Source: CAVYBY01 sp963766935 (GTDB lineage: Bacteria; Actinomycetota; UBA4738; HRBIN12). From it: a stretch of 64,000 nt of DNA. The stretch is taken from positions 186,001 to 250,000 of the forward strand of contig CAVYBY010000009.1 in assembly GCA_963766935.1 (NCBI GenBank), in the 5' to 3' direction. The translations under genes and the position numbers were made by a program. This document shows positions 51,728-59,342 of the stretch, one piece after another (the first letter of the stretch is position 1; every line of letters begins with the position of its first letter). The notes beneath the pieces were generated by a model. It was not told the origin of the DNA and did not search any database. It saw only the letters and a program-made list of their open reading frames with translations.

Positions 51728-52813
51728 TCAGCCCGTGGGCCGGCCGAGTCCGAAGGCGCGGATCATGTCGGAGACGCCGGGGTCGGCGGCGTGGGCGAGC
51801 AACGGCAGTCCCAACAGCCGCTCCGCGGTCTTCAGGATGCTGTAGTGCGAGAACGGCAGGGCGCTCGTGGTTCCCGGCGGGACCCAGCGCGAGGCGACGA
51901 TCGTCGCCACCCGACAGCTGATGTCCTCGGCGAGCGCCGGGCGCAGACAGTTTCGGTTGAACCGCGATCCGGTGAGGTTGCCCTCGTCCCACGTGACCAT
52001 GACGACCGTCGACCCGTCGGCGAATTGGGGACTCGCCACGATCCCGGCCATCCGCGCCTTCAGCCACGCGTCGGCGATCGTGATGCTTCGGTCCTTGCCC
52101 CCTTCGGACGTGTGCCCGTTGTGGCTGTCGTTCGGAAGGATCCACGCGAAGCTCGGGAGGTTGCCGGTGCCGAGGTCCGAAACCAGCGAGGTCGTGTCCA
52201 CGTTCGACCTCATGCATTCGTCGCGGATGGGCAGGAACCAGATCGCGGGGTTGTGGCCGGTCTCGTACTCACCCTTCGCGTCCAGCGCGCACGGGGACGG
52301 GATGTCTTCGGCATACACCCGCCACGTCATGCCGGCCGCCTGGAGTTGTCCGAAGATGCTCGGTTCGTCCAGCGGGCGCAGGATGCACTTGATCTTGTGG
52401 CAGCCGGCAGGGATGTAGGTGTCGCCGGCAGCCAGGGCAATGTAGTTGGGGTGGCTGGGTTGCGTGATCGCCCGGAAATTGGTCGCGAGTCCGCAGGTCC
52501 GAGCCAGCTCGTTGAGGAATGGGGATCGCTTGTCGTTGGGCGAGCCCGGATCCCCGAGGAGGCTTTCGGGGCTCAAGTTCTCTTCCATCACCACGATGAC
52601 GTGGGTGATGGGCCGAAGCGTCGACGGGTCGGCGCCGCACGGGCCCCCGGGAGGCGCGGCCGAGGTCGGCGCGGTCTGGGTGGGGGTCGGGGTGTCGTTC
52701 GCTCCGGCGCAACCGGCCAGCGCAGCGATGAACGCCAGGGCAATGGCGACGGGGGCGCAATCGAACCGCGGACGCGCCGGATTCCGGTTGTCCCAAGAGA
52801 GGTTGCGCCGCAC
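51728..52813 (-). CDS. Secreted lipoprotein phosphoesterase (AcpA/phospholipase C family)
   Basis: 361 residues. Lipobox in AALAGC, then a Thr/Pro linker. Catalytic domain of PF04185-type: HVIVVMEENLSPE (metal/nucleophile region), ITQPSHPNYIALAAGDT, and FAWILPNDSHNGHTSEGG with a metal-binding His/Asp cluster, then MVTWDEGNL. Acts on phosphate esters outside the membrane (acid phosphatase or phospholipase C type). A paralogue lies at 62829. GTG start has a 6-nt-spaced -10. Confidence 0.85.
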   Translation of the reverse strand: MRRNLSWDNRNPARPRFDCAPVAIALAFIAALAGCAGANDTPTPTQTAPTSAAPPGGPCGADPSTLRPITHVIVVMEENLSPESLLGDPGSPNDKRSPFLNELARTCGLATNFRAITQPSHPNYIALAAGDTYIPAGCHKIKCILRPLDEPSIFGQLQAAGMTWRVYAEDIPSPCALDAKGEYETGHNPAIWFLPIRDECMRSNVDTTSLVSDLGTGNLPSFAWILPNDSHNGHTSEGGKDRSITIADAWLKARMAGIVASPQFADGSTVVMVTWDEGNLTGSRFNRNCLRPALAEDISCRVATIVASRWVPPGTTSALPFSHYSILKTAERLLGLPLLAHAADPGVSDMIRAFGLGRPTG

Positions 52814-52819
52814 CGTGGC

Positions 52820-52829
52820 ATCGTACCCT
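52820..52829. promoter_or_regulatory. Symmetric bidirectional -10 element, phosphoesterase/GNAT
   Basis: ATCGTACCCT (AnnnTAnnnT). Minus strand TACGAT is 6 nt before GTG 52813; plus strand TACCCT is 10 nt before ATG 52840. The TA at 52824-52825 is shared. Confidence 0.5.
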
Positions 52830-52839
52830 TGCCGCCGGG

Positions 52840-53388
52840 ATGCGCGTCGACGCCGACTTCGAACCGATCGTGACGCCGCGGCTGCGACTGCGCCGTTCCC
52901 GGCCCGAGGACGCCGGCCCGATCTCGTCGTATCGGAGCGACCCCGACGTCCAGCGCCATCAGGGTTGGGACCGCACCGACCCCGAGGGCATCCACGAGCA
53001 GATCGAGGAGATGGCGAGCCGGAATCCGGGTGAGGCCGGCGGCTGGGTGCAGCTGACGGTCGAGGATCGCGAGACCGGCGAGCTCGTCGGCGACGTGGGG
53101 ATGAGCCCTGCCGAGAACGAGCCGGGCGTGATCAAGCTCGGCTACACGGTCTCGCCGGCGTTTCAGCGCCGCGGCTATGCGACGGAGGCCGTCGGCGCGC
53201 TGATCGACTACGCCTTCGAGACCCTCGGAGCCGACGTGGTTCGCGCCTACGCCAGCGCGGAGAACGTGTCCTCGATCCGGGTCGCGGAGAAGGTCGGGAT
53301 GCAGCTCATCGAGCGCTTCCAGGGCAGCGACGGCACCGAGGTCTGGTTCGGCGTTCGATACGAGCGCAGCCGCGACGATTCTCCCTGA
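52840..53388 (+). CDS. GNAT acetyltransferase, RimJ/RimL type
   Basis: 182 residues. RLRLRRSRPEDAGPI start and LGYTVSPAFQRRGYATEAVGAL, SAENVSSIRVAEKVGMQ are the RimJ/RimL-like blocks with the acetyl-CoA loop QRRGYA. Acetylates ribosomal protein N-termini in named relatives or small molecules in others. Near-leaderless start. Confidence 0.88.
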   Translation: MRVDADFEPIVTPRLRLRRSRPEDAGPISSYRSDPDVQRHQGWDRTDPEGIHEQIEEMASRNPGEAGGWVQLTVEDRETGELVGDVGMSPAENEPGVIKLGYTVSPAFQRRGYATEAVGALIDYAFETLGADVVRAYASAENVSSIRVAEKVGMQLIERFQGSDGTEVWFGVRYERSRDDSP

Positions 53389-53494
53389 TCAGAGCCCCTT
53401 TCGTACCGACGTTCGGGTCAGGATTGAAGAGGCGCTCAAGAAGCCCCCTGTCTCGTGACGATGTACCGAGTCATCCACATCCAGGAGGACGTGG

Positions 53495-53767
53495 ATGCAG
53501 CAGGACGCGCGAGCGCCACGTCTCGGCTTTGTCGGGACGACCCGTGCCGGTGAGCCCGGTCCGCGAAGATCGGGCTCGGCGCGCGGGATCTCGCTCGGTC
53601 CTGCGGCCCCGATCGACCAGGTGTCGTGCCAAGGGTCGAGAAGGTGCCGCGATGGGCCGGGAGCGATCAAACGCGCCAACCGTGCCGGCGTTCTCAAGGG
53701 TCCTTGCGCGCACCAGCTGCGCCTGCTGCTCCCTCGTCCTCCCGGTCGGCGAAGGGACGGCTCATGA
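53495..53767 (+). CDS. Possible small ORF upstream of the Tat protein
   Basis: 90 codons in the otherwise empty 375-bp gap 53389-53763. AGGAGG (53483-53488) lies 6 nt before the ATG, and its stop overlaps the ATG of the Tat-exported protein (ATGA), both arguing for translation. Composition is Arg/Gly/Pro-rich and no family is recognised, so it could also be a spurious frame acting only as a coupling leader. Confidence 0.3.
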   Translation: MQQDARAPRLGFVGTTRAGEPGPRRSGSARGISLGPAAPIDQVSCQGSRRCRDGPGAIKRANRAGVLKGPCAHQLRLLLPRPPGRRRDGS

Positions 53768-54324
53768 CACGCACGACGGCGCTCCGTCGCCGGGACTTCC
53801 TGCGCGGCGCCGCCGTCGTCGGCGGAACCGGCTTGGCGGGCCTCGCGCTCGGGGGTGTGGCCGGCGCGGTGACCACCACGCGCGCCTGGACGCTCAATCC
53901 GGACTGGGGCTTCCCTCGCGGCGCTCACGGCGAGACCTCCTGCGGCTGCCGCGCGTGTCTGCTTCACTCCGAGAACAAGATCTTCGCCGGCAAGGCCGCC
54001 CTGGCGGCCGGTCGAGCGCACGCGGGATGCCTGTGTACACCGCTTGCCATCCGGCTTCCCACCGCCACCTTCGATGCACTGTTCACGATTCCCGGCGTCG
54101 GAGTCGTCGACCGCCGTGATCCCCAGGTAGCGGCGATCCTCGCATCGAACGGATCGCCCGACCCGGATCCGGGCCAGGACGATCCGAACCTCCGCGTGAC
54201 CGCCTCGACGGGGGTCGATCTCCGAGGCCCCGCCGCGTTGATGGGCGCCCTCGTGGTCGTCGGTGGGGGAGCGACGCTTGCCGCCCGGCGGGGCCGCGTT
54301 CAACCCGACGTCGCGTCGCGGTAG
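53764..54324 (+). CDS. Tat-exported Cys-rich protein with C-terminal anchor
   Basis: 186 residues. Tat signal RRRDFLRGAAVVGGTG, then a cluster of Cys and His: ETSCGCRACLLHSENKIF and GRAHAGCLCTPLAIRLP. Five Cys and two His in two knots could bind a metal or form disulfides. C-terminal hydrophobic helix (GPAALMGALVVVGGGATLAA) and Arg-rich end. Tat export suggests folding or cofactor loading in the cytoplasm first. No family recognised. Confidence 0.7.
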   Translation: MTRTTALRRRDFLRGAAVVGGTGLAGLALGGVAGAVTTTRAWTLNPDWGFPRGAHGETSCGCRACLLHSENKIFAGKAALAAGRAHAGCLCTPLAIRLPTATFDALFTIPGVGVVDRRDPQVAAILASNGSPDPDPGQDDPNLRVTASTGVDLRGPAALMGALVVVGGGATLAARRGRVQPDVASR

Positions 54325-54450
54325 GGGCGCACGCCGAGAGGCGGAACGAGATCGGGCTGGGGTTCGTGATCGACGGCATCGCGGCGAGGATCGAGCCGAC
54401 GAGGGCCGGCGGGGAGCGCCGAGAATCGGCCGAGTGAGTCTTCCTCGTCC
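54325..54450. other. Convergent intergenic region
   Basis: 126 bp between the Tat protein and the aldo/keto reductase. No gene, clear hairpin or repeat seen. Confidence 0.4.
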
Positions 54451-55494
54451 TTAGGGGGCGAGGTCCTGCGAAGGCCGCTTCCACCGGTTCACGTCGCTCT
54501 CCTTCGCGAACGTGTCGATGCGCGCTAGCTCTTCGTTGTCGAAGTCGAGCCGCTCGAGCGCCGCGACGTTCTCGCGGATCTGCTCCGGACGGCTGGCCCC
54601 GAAGAGGACGGTCGTCACCCGCGGGTCGCGGAGCGCCCAGACAAGCGCCATCTGGGAGAGGCTCTGGCCGCGCTCGTGCGCGATGTCGTTGAGTCCGCGA
54701 ACCCGCGCCAGGTTCTCTTCGCTCAAGTCCGCGCGCGACATGCTGTCGCCGCCCGGCCGGTTGATGCGCGAGTCCTTGGGGATGCCGTCCAGGTACTTGT
54801 CGGACAGCAATCCCTGTGCGAGCGGGCTGAACACGATGCACCCGACGCCTTCTTCACCGAGCACGTACAACAGGTCCTCCTCGATCCAGCGGTTCAGCAT
54901 CGAGTAGGACGGCTGGTGGATGAGCAACGGAACGCTCCGTTCACGCAGGAGACGCGCCGCTTCGCGCGTCTTGGCCGCCGAGTACGACGAGATCCCGACG
55001 TACAACGCCTTGCCCTGGTCCACGGCCGTGGCCAGCGCGCCCACGGTCTCCTCGAGCGGGGTGTCGGGATCGAACCGGTGCGAGTAGAAGATGTCGACGT
55101 AGTCCAGACCCATCCGCGACAGGCTCTGGTCCAGGCTCGCCAGCAGGTACTTTCGGGACCCGCCCCCTTGTCCGTAGGGACCCGGCCACATGTCCCAGCC
55201 GGCCTTGGTCGAGATGATCAGCTCGTCCCGGTACGGGCGGAGGTCCTCGCGCATCAAGCGTCCGAAATTCGTCTCCGCCCTGCCGTACGGCGGCCCGTAG
55301 TTGTTGGCGAGATCGAAATTCGTGATCCCGAGGTCGAACGCCGTTCGCAGCATCTCGCGCTGGGCATCGATCGGCGTGGCCTCGCCGAAGTTTTGCCAGA
55401 GGCCGAGCGAGAGAGCCGGCAACCGAAGACCGCTCCGGCCGCACCATCGATACGGCATGGCGTCGTAACGGTGTTCCTCGGCGATGTAGCTCAC
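54451..55494 (-). CDS. Aldo/keto reductase (YghZ/GprR type)
   Basis: 347 residues. GITNFDLANNYGPPYGRAE (catalytic Tyr region), IISTKAGWDMWPGPYGQGGGS, and FYSHRFDPDTPLEET match L-glyceraldehyde-3-phosphate reductase-like enzymes. NADPH-dependent reduction of toxic aldehydes. GTG start is supported by TACACT 7 nt upstream. Confidence 0.9.
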   Translation of the reverse strand: MSYIAEEHRYDAMPYRWCGRSGLRLPALSLGLWQNFGEATPIDAQREMLRTAFDLGITNFDLANNYGPPYGRAETNFGRLMREDLRPYRDELIISTKAGWDMWPGPYGQGGGSRKYLLASLDQSLSRMGLDYVDIFYSHRFDPDTPLEETVGALATAVDQGKALYVGISSYSAAKTREAARLLRERSVPLLIHQPSYSMLNRWIEEDLLYVLGEEGVGCIVFSPLAQGLLSDKYLDGIPKDSRINRPGGDSMSRADLSEENLARVRGLNDIAHERGQSLSQMALVWALRDPRVTTVLFGASRPEQIRENVAALERLDFDNEELARIDTFAKESDVNRWKRPSQDLAP

Positions 55495-55501
55495 GAGTCC
55501 G

Positions 55502-55511
55502 AGTGTACGAT
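55502..55511. promoter_or_regulatory. Symmetric bidirectional -10 element, aldo/keto reductase / LURP gene
   Basis: AGTGTACGAT (AnnnTAnnnT). Minus TACACT is 7 nt before GTG 55494; plus TACGAT is 7 nt before ATG 55519; the TA at 55506-55507 is shared. Confidence 0.55.
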
Positions 55512-55518
55512 CGGTGCC

Positions 55519-56145
55519 ATGGTTGGCCTGCTCGAGCGCGACGTCCTTGTCGTCAACCAGAAGCCCAAGCTCATCGAGATGACGAACGAGTACCGGATCC
55601 TCGACGAGAACGGCACCGAGATCGGCGCCGTTCGCGAGGAGGGGCAGTCGAAGGCCAAGAAGGCGCTCCGCCTCTTCACCAAGGTGGACCAGTTCCTCAC
55701 CCATCGCCTGGCCGTCTACGACGCCGACGGCTCGAAGGTGCTCGAGCTGGTGCGGCCGGCGAAGATCCTCAAGTCCACGGTGCAGGTGCTGGATGCCGGC
55801 GGCACCGAGCGGGGCAGGATCGTCCAGGGAAACGTCATCGGCAAGAAGCATTTCGCGCTCCAGGGGCCCGGCGGCGAGGTGCTCGGCTCGATCGACGGGA
55901 CAAGCTGGACCTCGTGGAACTTCGTGATCAGCGACGGGTCCGGCGCCGAGGTGGCCCAGATCAACAAGAAGTGGGCCGGCCTCGTCAACGAGGCGTTCAC
56001 GACGGCCGACCACTACGTCGTCCGGGTGACGGGTGCGCCGTCCCCCGAGCTTCGCTGGCTGGTGCTGGCTTCCGCCGCGGGGATCGACACCGCGCTCAAG
56101 CAGGACGACAGCGGCGGGATCGGGTTCGGCGGGTTCGACCTCTGA
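55519..56145 (+). CDS. LURP-one/tubby-C2-related (scramblase-like) protein
   Basis: 208 residues of regular beta strands (EYRILDENGTEIGAVREEG, LELVRPAKILKSTVQVLD, GEVLGSIDGTSWTSWNF), the pattern of LURP-one-related and phospholipid-scramblase-like proteins. The central segment AGLVNEAFTTADHYVV is typical of the actinobacterial members. Cytosolic; function unknown. Confidence 0.75.
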   Translation: MVGLLERDVLVVNQKPKLIEMTNEYRILDENGTEIGAVREEGQSKAKKALRLFTKVDQFLTHRLAVYDADGSKVLELVRPAKILKSTVQVLDAGGTERGRIVQGNVIGKKHFALQGPGGEVLGSIDGTSWTSWNFVISDGSGAEVAQINKKWAGLVNEAFTTADHYVVRVTGAPSPELRWLVLASAAGIDTALKQDDSGGIGFGGFDL

Positions 56146-56153
56146 CTGCCCGG

Positions 56154-56597
56154 TCAGCGTTTCAGCGTGAGCGCGGCGCCCACGGTCACCAGGAGCAGTC
56201 CCGCGGCTCGCGAAGCGGTCATCGGGATGCGCGGGGAGCCGAGCACGCCGAACGCGTCGATCAGCACCCCGGCCAGCAGTTGTCCCGCGATCAGCAGGGC
56301 GACGGTGGCGAACGTGCCGATCCTCGGCGGCGCGTAGGCGATCGCGACCACGATGAGCGCGCCGAGCGGGCCCGCCACCCAGAGCCACGCCGGCTCGTGC
56401 AGCGCGGCGAGCATGCCGGGGCCCTGGCCCACGACGACGGCGAAGGCGACGACGACGATCGCAGCGATCACGACGCCGAAGGCGGCCGCCTGCAGCGTCC
56501 CGACCCGCTTGCCGAGCGCGCCGGAGATGGAGGCCTGCGCGGCGCCGGCGAGGCCGGCCGCGAGCGAGAGCACGATCGCGATTCGCGTGGCGGTCAC
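56154..56597 (-). CDS. DMT-superfamily membrane protein (YdcZ/DUF606 type)
   Basis: 147 residues with five hydrophobic helices; GALGKRVGTLQAAAF and PRIGTFATVALLIAGQLLAG match the short DUF606/EamA-type members, which act as dimers. Substrate unknown. GTG start by TAGCCT 7 nt upstream. Confidence 0.8.
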   Translation of the reverse strand: MTATRIAIVLSLAAGLAGAAQASISGALGKRVGTLQAAAFGVVIAAIVVVAFAVVVGQGPGMLAALHEPAWLWVAGPLGALIVVAIAYAPPRIGTFATVALLIAGQLLAGVLIDAFGVLGSPRIPMTASRAAGLLLVTVGAALTLKR

Positions 56598-56604
56598 CGC
56601 GCCG

Positions 56605-56610
56605 AGGCTA
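56605..56610 (-). promoter_or_regulatory. -10 element TAGCCT, DMT gene
   Basis: TAGCCT on the minus strand, 7 nt before GTG 56597. Confidence 0.5.
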
Positions 56611-56638
56611 CCCGAAGCCCGAAGCGCTGCCGGGAGGC

Positions 56639-56848
56639 TCAGGGCCGGCGGAGCGAGACGACCATGTTCGCCACCCGCGTGACCATGACGACCTCGCCGG
56701 GCCGGAGGTTCTCCGGGACCCCTTCGGGTCCCAGGCGTGCCTCGTCCATCGTCCGGTCCCGGTAGACGACCTTCACGTCGGAGTAGCCGACGCCGTGAAG
56801 GTCGAACGGCTTGACCTCCAGGACGACGGCCTCCTGTTCGCCCATCAT
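56639..56848 (-). CDS. Small conserved-looking protein (69 aa)
   Basis: Beta-rich (VVLEVKPFDLHGVGYSDVKVVYRD then VVMVTRVANMVVSL). No family recognised. Double ATG; the first is 7 nt after TAGGCT and no other gene competes. Confidence 0.5.
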   Translation of the reverse strand: MMGEQEAVVLEVKPFDLHGVGYSDVKVVYRDRTMDEARLGPEGVPENLRPGEVVMVTRVANMVVSLRRP

Positions 56849-56855
56849 GCCGGCC

Positions 56856-56861
56856 AGCCTA
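56856..56861 (-). promoter_or_regulatory. -10 element TAGGCT, 69-aa protein
   Basis: TAGGCT on the minus strand, 7 nt before ATG 56848. Confidence 0.5.
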
Positions 56862-56944
56862 GCGCCGCCGGTCGGAGCAGCCGAATGACCCGAGGTTAGA
56901 ACCGGCCGATAGTAGGCATACATGATTCCTGCTAGACAAGGAAC

Positions 56945-58150
56945 ATGCTCGATCACACGGGTGATGACCTCCGGTTTGCGTCAGCGGCTCGATCAGCCGG
57001 GACGCCGACCGCGCTGATGCGAACCCTGCCGGGTTCGGCCTACCGGTCGGCCGGGCAGTTCGAGCTGGAGCGCGACCGGATCTTTCATCGCGACTGGTTC
57101 CTCGTGGGGCGCGAGGAGGCGATCGCCGGGGCCGGGGACTACCTGCACGCCGACGTCGCCGGCGAGTCGGTGCTGGTCGTTCGAACCCGCGCCGGAGAGC
57201 TGCGCGGGTTCTTCAACGTCTGCCGGCACCGCGGCTCGCAGCTCGTGATGGACGAGCCGGCCGCGGGGGGCCGGCTGTCGGGGCCGTCGGGACGGTTCCG
57301 CGGCGCGATCAGCTGCCCGTACCACGCGTGGACCTACGCCCTCGAGGGCGAGCTTCGCCTGGCGCCGTTCCTCAGCGAGTCCGATGGGCTCCGCCGCGAG
57401 CAACTCGGGCTGCACCCCGTCGGCGTGCGGACGTGGGGCGGGTTCGTGTTCGTCAATCTGACCCCGCACGAGCCGGCGCGATCGCTCGCCGGCCAGGTCG
57501 GCGATGCGGTTCGTCGCACGGCCAACTACGGGCTCGAGGAGCTCCGCGTCGGGGCGCGCCTCGTCTACGAGGTGGCGAGCAACTGGAAGGTGATCGTCGA
57601 GAACTTCAACGAGTGCTACCACTGCGGCTCGGTGCACCCGGAGCTCTGCGAGCTGGTGCCGGCGTTCAAGCGGAGCGGGGGGCGCGATCTGTCGGCGACC
57701 GCGTGGGAGCAGGGGATCCCGCACCGCGACGGTGCGACGACATTCACGCGATCGGGAACCACCGAGCGCGCACCGTTCCCCGGTCTGTCCGAGGAGGAGC
57801 GGGTTCGGCACAAGGGCGAGCTGATCTACCCGAACCTGATGCTCAGCCTGGCTGCGGATCACGTGGCCGCGTTCGCGCTGTGGCCGGTCGAAGCCGGCAT
57901 CACCCGGATCGTGTGCGACTTCCTGTTTCATCCGAACGAGATCGCGCGGCCGAGGTTCGACCCGAGCGACGCGGTCGAGTTCTGGGATCTGGTCAACCGT
58001 CAGGACTGGCGCATCTGCGAGTCGGTCCAGCGCGGGATGGGCTCGGCCGCGTTCGACCACGGCTACTACGCGCCGATGGAGGACCTCAGCCTGGACATCC
58101 GGCGCTACCTCGCCGACCGGCTGGGACCCGACGCTCCTGCGGGCCACTGA
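56945..58150 (+). CDS. Rieske-type ring-hydroxylating oxygenase, large subunit
   Basis: 401 residues. Rieske ligands C93/H95 (NVCRHRGSQL) and C124/H127 (CPYHAWTY); mononuclear-iron ligands H226 and H231 in NECYHCGSVHPEL with an Asp later (VNRQDW). Resembles aromatic-ring and glycine-betaine/carnitine-type oxygenases. Reductase partner not in the window. ATG 56945 follows AAGGAAC at only a few nt; ATG 57017 is an alternative. Confidence 0.88.
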   Translation: MLDHTGDDLRFASAARSAGTPTALMRTLPGSAYRSAGQFELERDRIFHRDWFLVGREEAIAGAGDYLHADVAGESVLVVRTRAGELRGFFNVCRHRGSQLVMDEPAAGGRLSGPSGRFRGAISCPYHAWTYALEGELRLAPFLSESDGLRREQLGLHPVGVRTWGGFVFVNLTPHEPARSLAGQVGDAVRRTANYGLEELRVGARLVYEVASNWKVIVENFNECYHCGSVHPELCELVPAFKRSGGRDLSATAWEQGIPHRDGATTFTRSGTTERAPFPGLSEEERVRHKGELIYPNLMLSLAADHVAAFALWPVEAGITRIVCDFLFHPNEIARPRFDPSDAVEFWDLVNRQDWRICESVQRGMGSAAFDHGYYAPMEDLSLDIRRYLADRLGPDAPAGH

Positions 58151-58659
58151 TCAAGCTCGTCGCGGAGCGCGGAGAGCCACTCGATGGCGATGCGGTCCTG
58201 CGGCCGGCCGGCCGCGCGCTTCATCCGGATGAGGTCGTCGAGCGAGGCCACGCGCACGACGAGTCCGTCCAGGTCCTCGTCGGTCGCCGATGCGTCGAGA
58301 TCGGCGAATCCCTCGGTTCCGGCCGGCGTCGCCAGGCAGTCGAGGGATCCCGCCTCGGTCGAGAACCTAAAGTGATCGCCTGCCGCGAGCGTGCGGGCCT
58401 CCAGCAGGAACGGGACGTCGGGGGAGGCGCCGCGGAGCGTGGCGCCCAGCTCGGTCAGGGTCGCGGCCAGTCGATCGAGGTTGGCTGCGTCCCGGGCGTA
58501 GCAGATGTCGATGTCGCCGGTGATCATCGGCGAGCCGCGGACCGCTCCGGCGAAGCCACCGATCAACACGAACTCGACGCCGTGGTCCAACAGGGAGCGG
58601 AGCGCGGCGACCGGATCGAAGCCGGCGCTCATGTCGAGCTCCTTGCCGCATTCGCGCAC
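58105..58659 (-). CDS. Nucleotidyltransferase-fold protein with truncated HTH remnant
   Basis: 184 residues from GTG 58659. GVEFVLIGGFAGAVRGSP and GDIDICYA give the nucleotidyltransferase G-G and D-x-D motif and SLDCLATP the third acidic residue. Upstream, the same frame is open back to 58737 and encodes GVPQPAISRIEREHGSTRVA, the end of a XRE-type helix-turn-helix, after an in-frame TAG. So the gene looks like an HTH-nucleotidyltransferase fusion that has lost the start of its HTH, or a frameshift removed it. The 3' end overlaps the Rieske gene by 46 bp. Confidence 0.65.
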   Translation of the reverse strand: MRECGKELDMSAGFDPVAALRSLLDHGVEFVLIGGFAGAVRGSPMITGDIDICYARDAANLDRLAATLTELGATLRGASPDVPFLLEARTLAAGDHFRFSTEAGSLDCLATPAGTEGFADLDASATDEDLDGLVVRVASLDDLIRMKRAAGRPQDRIAIEWLSALRDELDQWPAGASGPSRSAR

Positions 58660-58762
58660 CAGCCGGTCGAGCGTGGCGACCCGGGTGGATCCGTGCTCGC
58701 GCTCGATCCGTGAGATCGCCGGCTGTGGAACGCCCCAAAAACGCTATCGCCCCGAGGAATCG

Positions 58763-59260
58763 CTACGTGCCGAAGGCGTCCGCGGCGGCGGCCAACCGCA
58801 CCTGCTCGAGGCCTTCGCGCTGACGGCGGGCGGACGCCTCCAGTCCCGCGAGATCGAACGAGGCCAGGCGCTCGTCGGTCGCGGCGATCGGCTGCAGCGC
58901 GGCCCACAGGAGGCGTTTGCCCTCGATCCCCAGAGACAGGATCTCGAGCTCCTCGAACTTCCCGACCTGCTGGGACCCCGCTCCGATCACCGGCATCGAG
59001 TGCCGGACTCTCGTGAGGGCCTCCATCACGACGGCTCCGCCCTTCTTGATCTCGCTCTGGCGGGCGTCGATACGCTCCATCACCTGTTCCAGGACGGCGC
59101 GGTCGGCATCGATCTCCCCGACCAGCGTGGTGAGGTATCGCTCGGCGTCGGAACCGGTTCCGCGCTCCCGTTCGAGGCATCGGCGAGCGAGCCGGATCCC
59201 CGCGTGCGCGCCGGCCAGGTGGTCGTTGAGGTAGGTCGCGAGCTGTTCGCCGGGTTCCAC
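58763..59260 (-). CDS. Helical hypothetical protein (165 aa)
   Basis: Amphipathic helices throughout (LATYLNDHLAGAHAGIRLARRC, then VLEQVMERIDARQSEIKKGG, and KFEELEILSLGIEGKRLLWAAL), the layout of ferritin-like or four-helix DUF proteins, but without a clear diiron motif. GTG start 7 nt after TAGATT. No family recognised with certainty. Confidence 0.6.
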   Translation of the reverse strand: MEPGEQLATYLNDHLAGAHAGIRLARRCLERERGTGSDAERYLTTLVGEIDADRAVLEQVMERIDARQSEIKKGGAVVMEALTRVRHSMPVIGAGSQQVGKFEELEILSLGIEGKRLLWAALQPIAATDERLASFDLAGLEASARRQREGLEQVRLAAAADAFGT

Positions 59261-59267
59261 GGCTCGA

Positions 59268-59273
59268 AATCTA
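59268..59273 (-). promoter_or_regulatory. -10 element TAGATT, 165-aa protein
   Basis: TAGATT on the minus strand, 7 nt before GTG 59260. Confidence 0.5.
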
Positions 59274-59330
59274 GCCGGTGCAGCGCAGCCGAGACCATTG
59301 ATACGGACGGGGCCGGTCACTGCATGGTGC

Positions 59331-59336
59331 TAGGGT
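59331..59336 (+). promoter_or_regulatory. -10 element TAGGGT of uvrD2
   Basis: TAGGGT, 6 nt before GTG 59343. Confidence 0.5.
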
Positions 59337-59342
59337 CGAAGG

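Noticed and set aside
53389..54303. Minus-strand open frame over the Tat protein
   Set aside because: No domain and would lie antisense to a gene with a clear Tat signal and Cys motifs.
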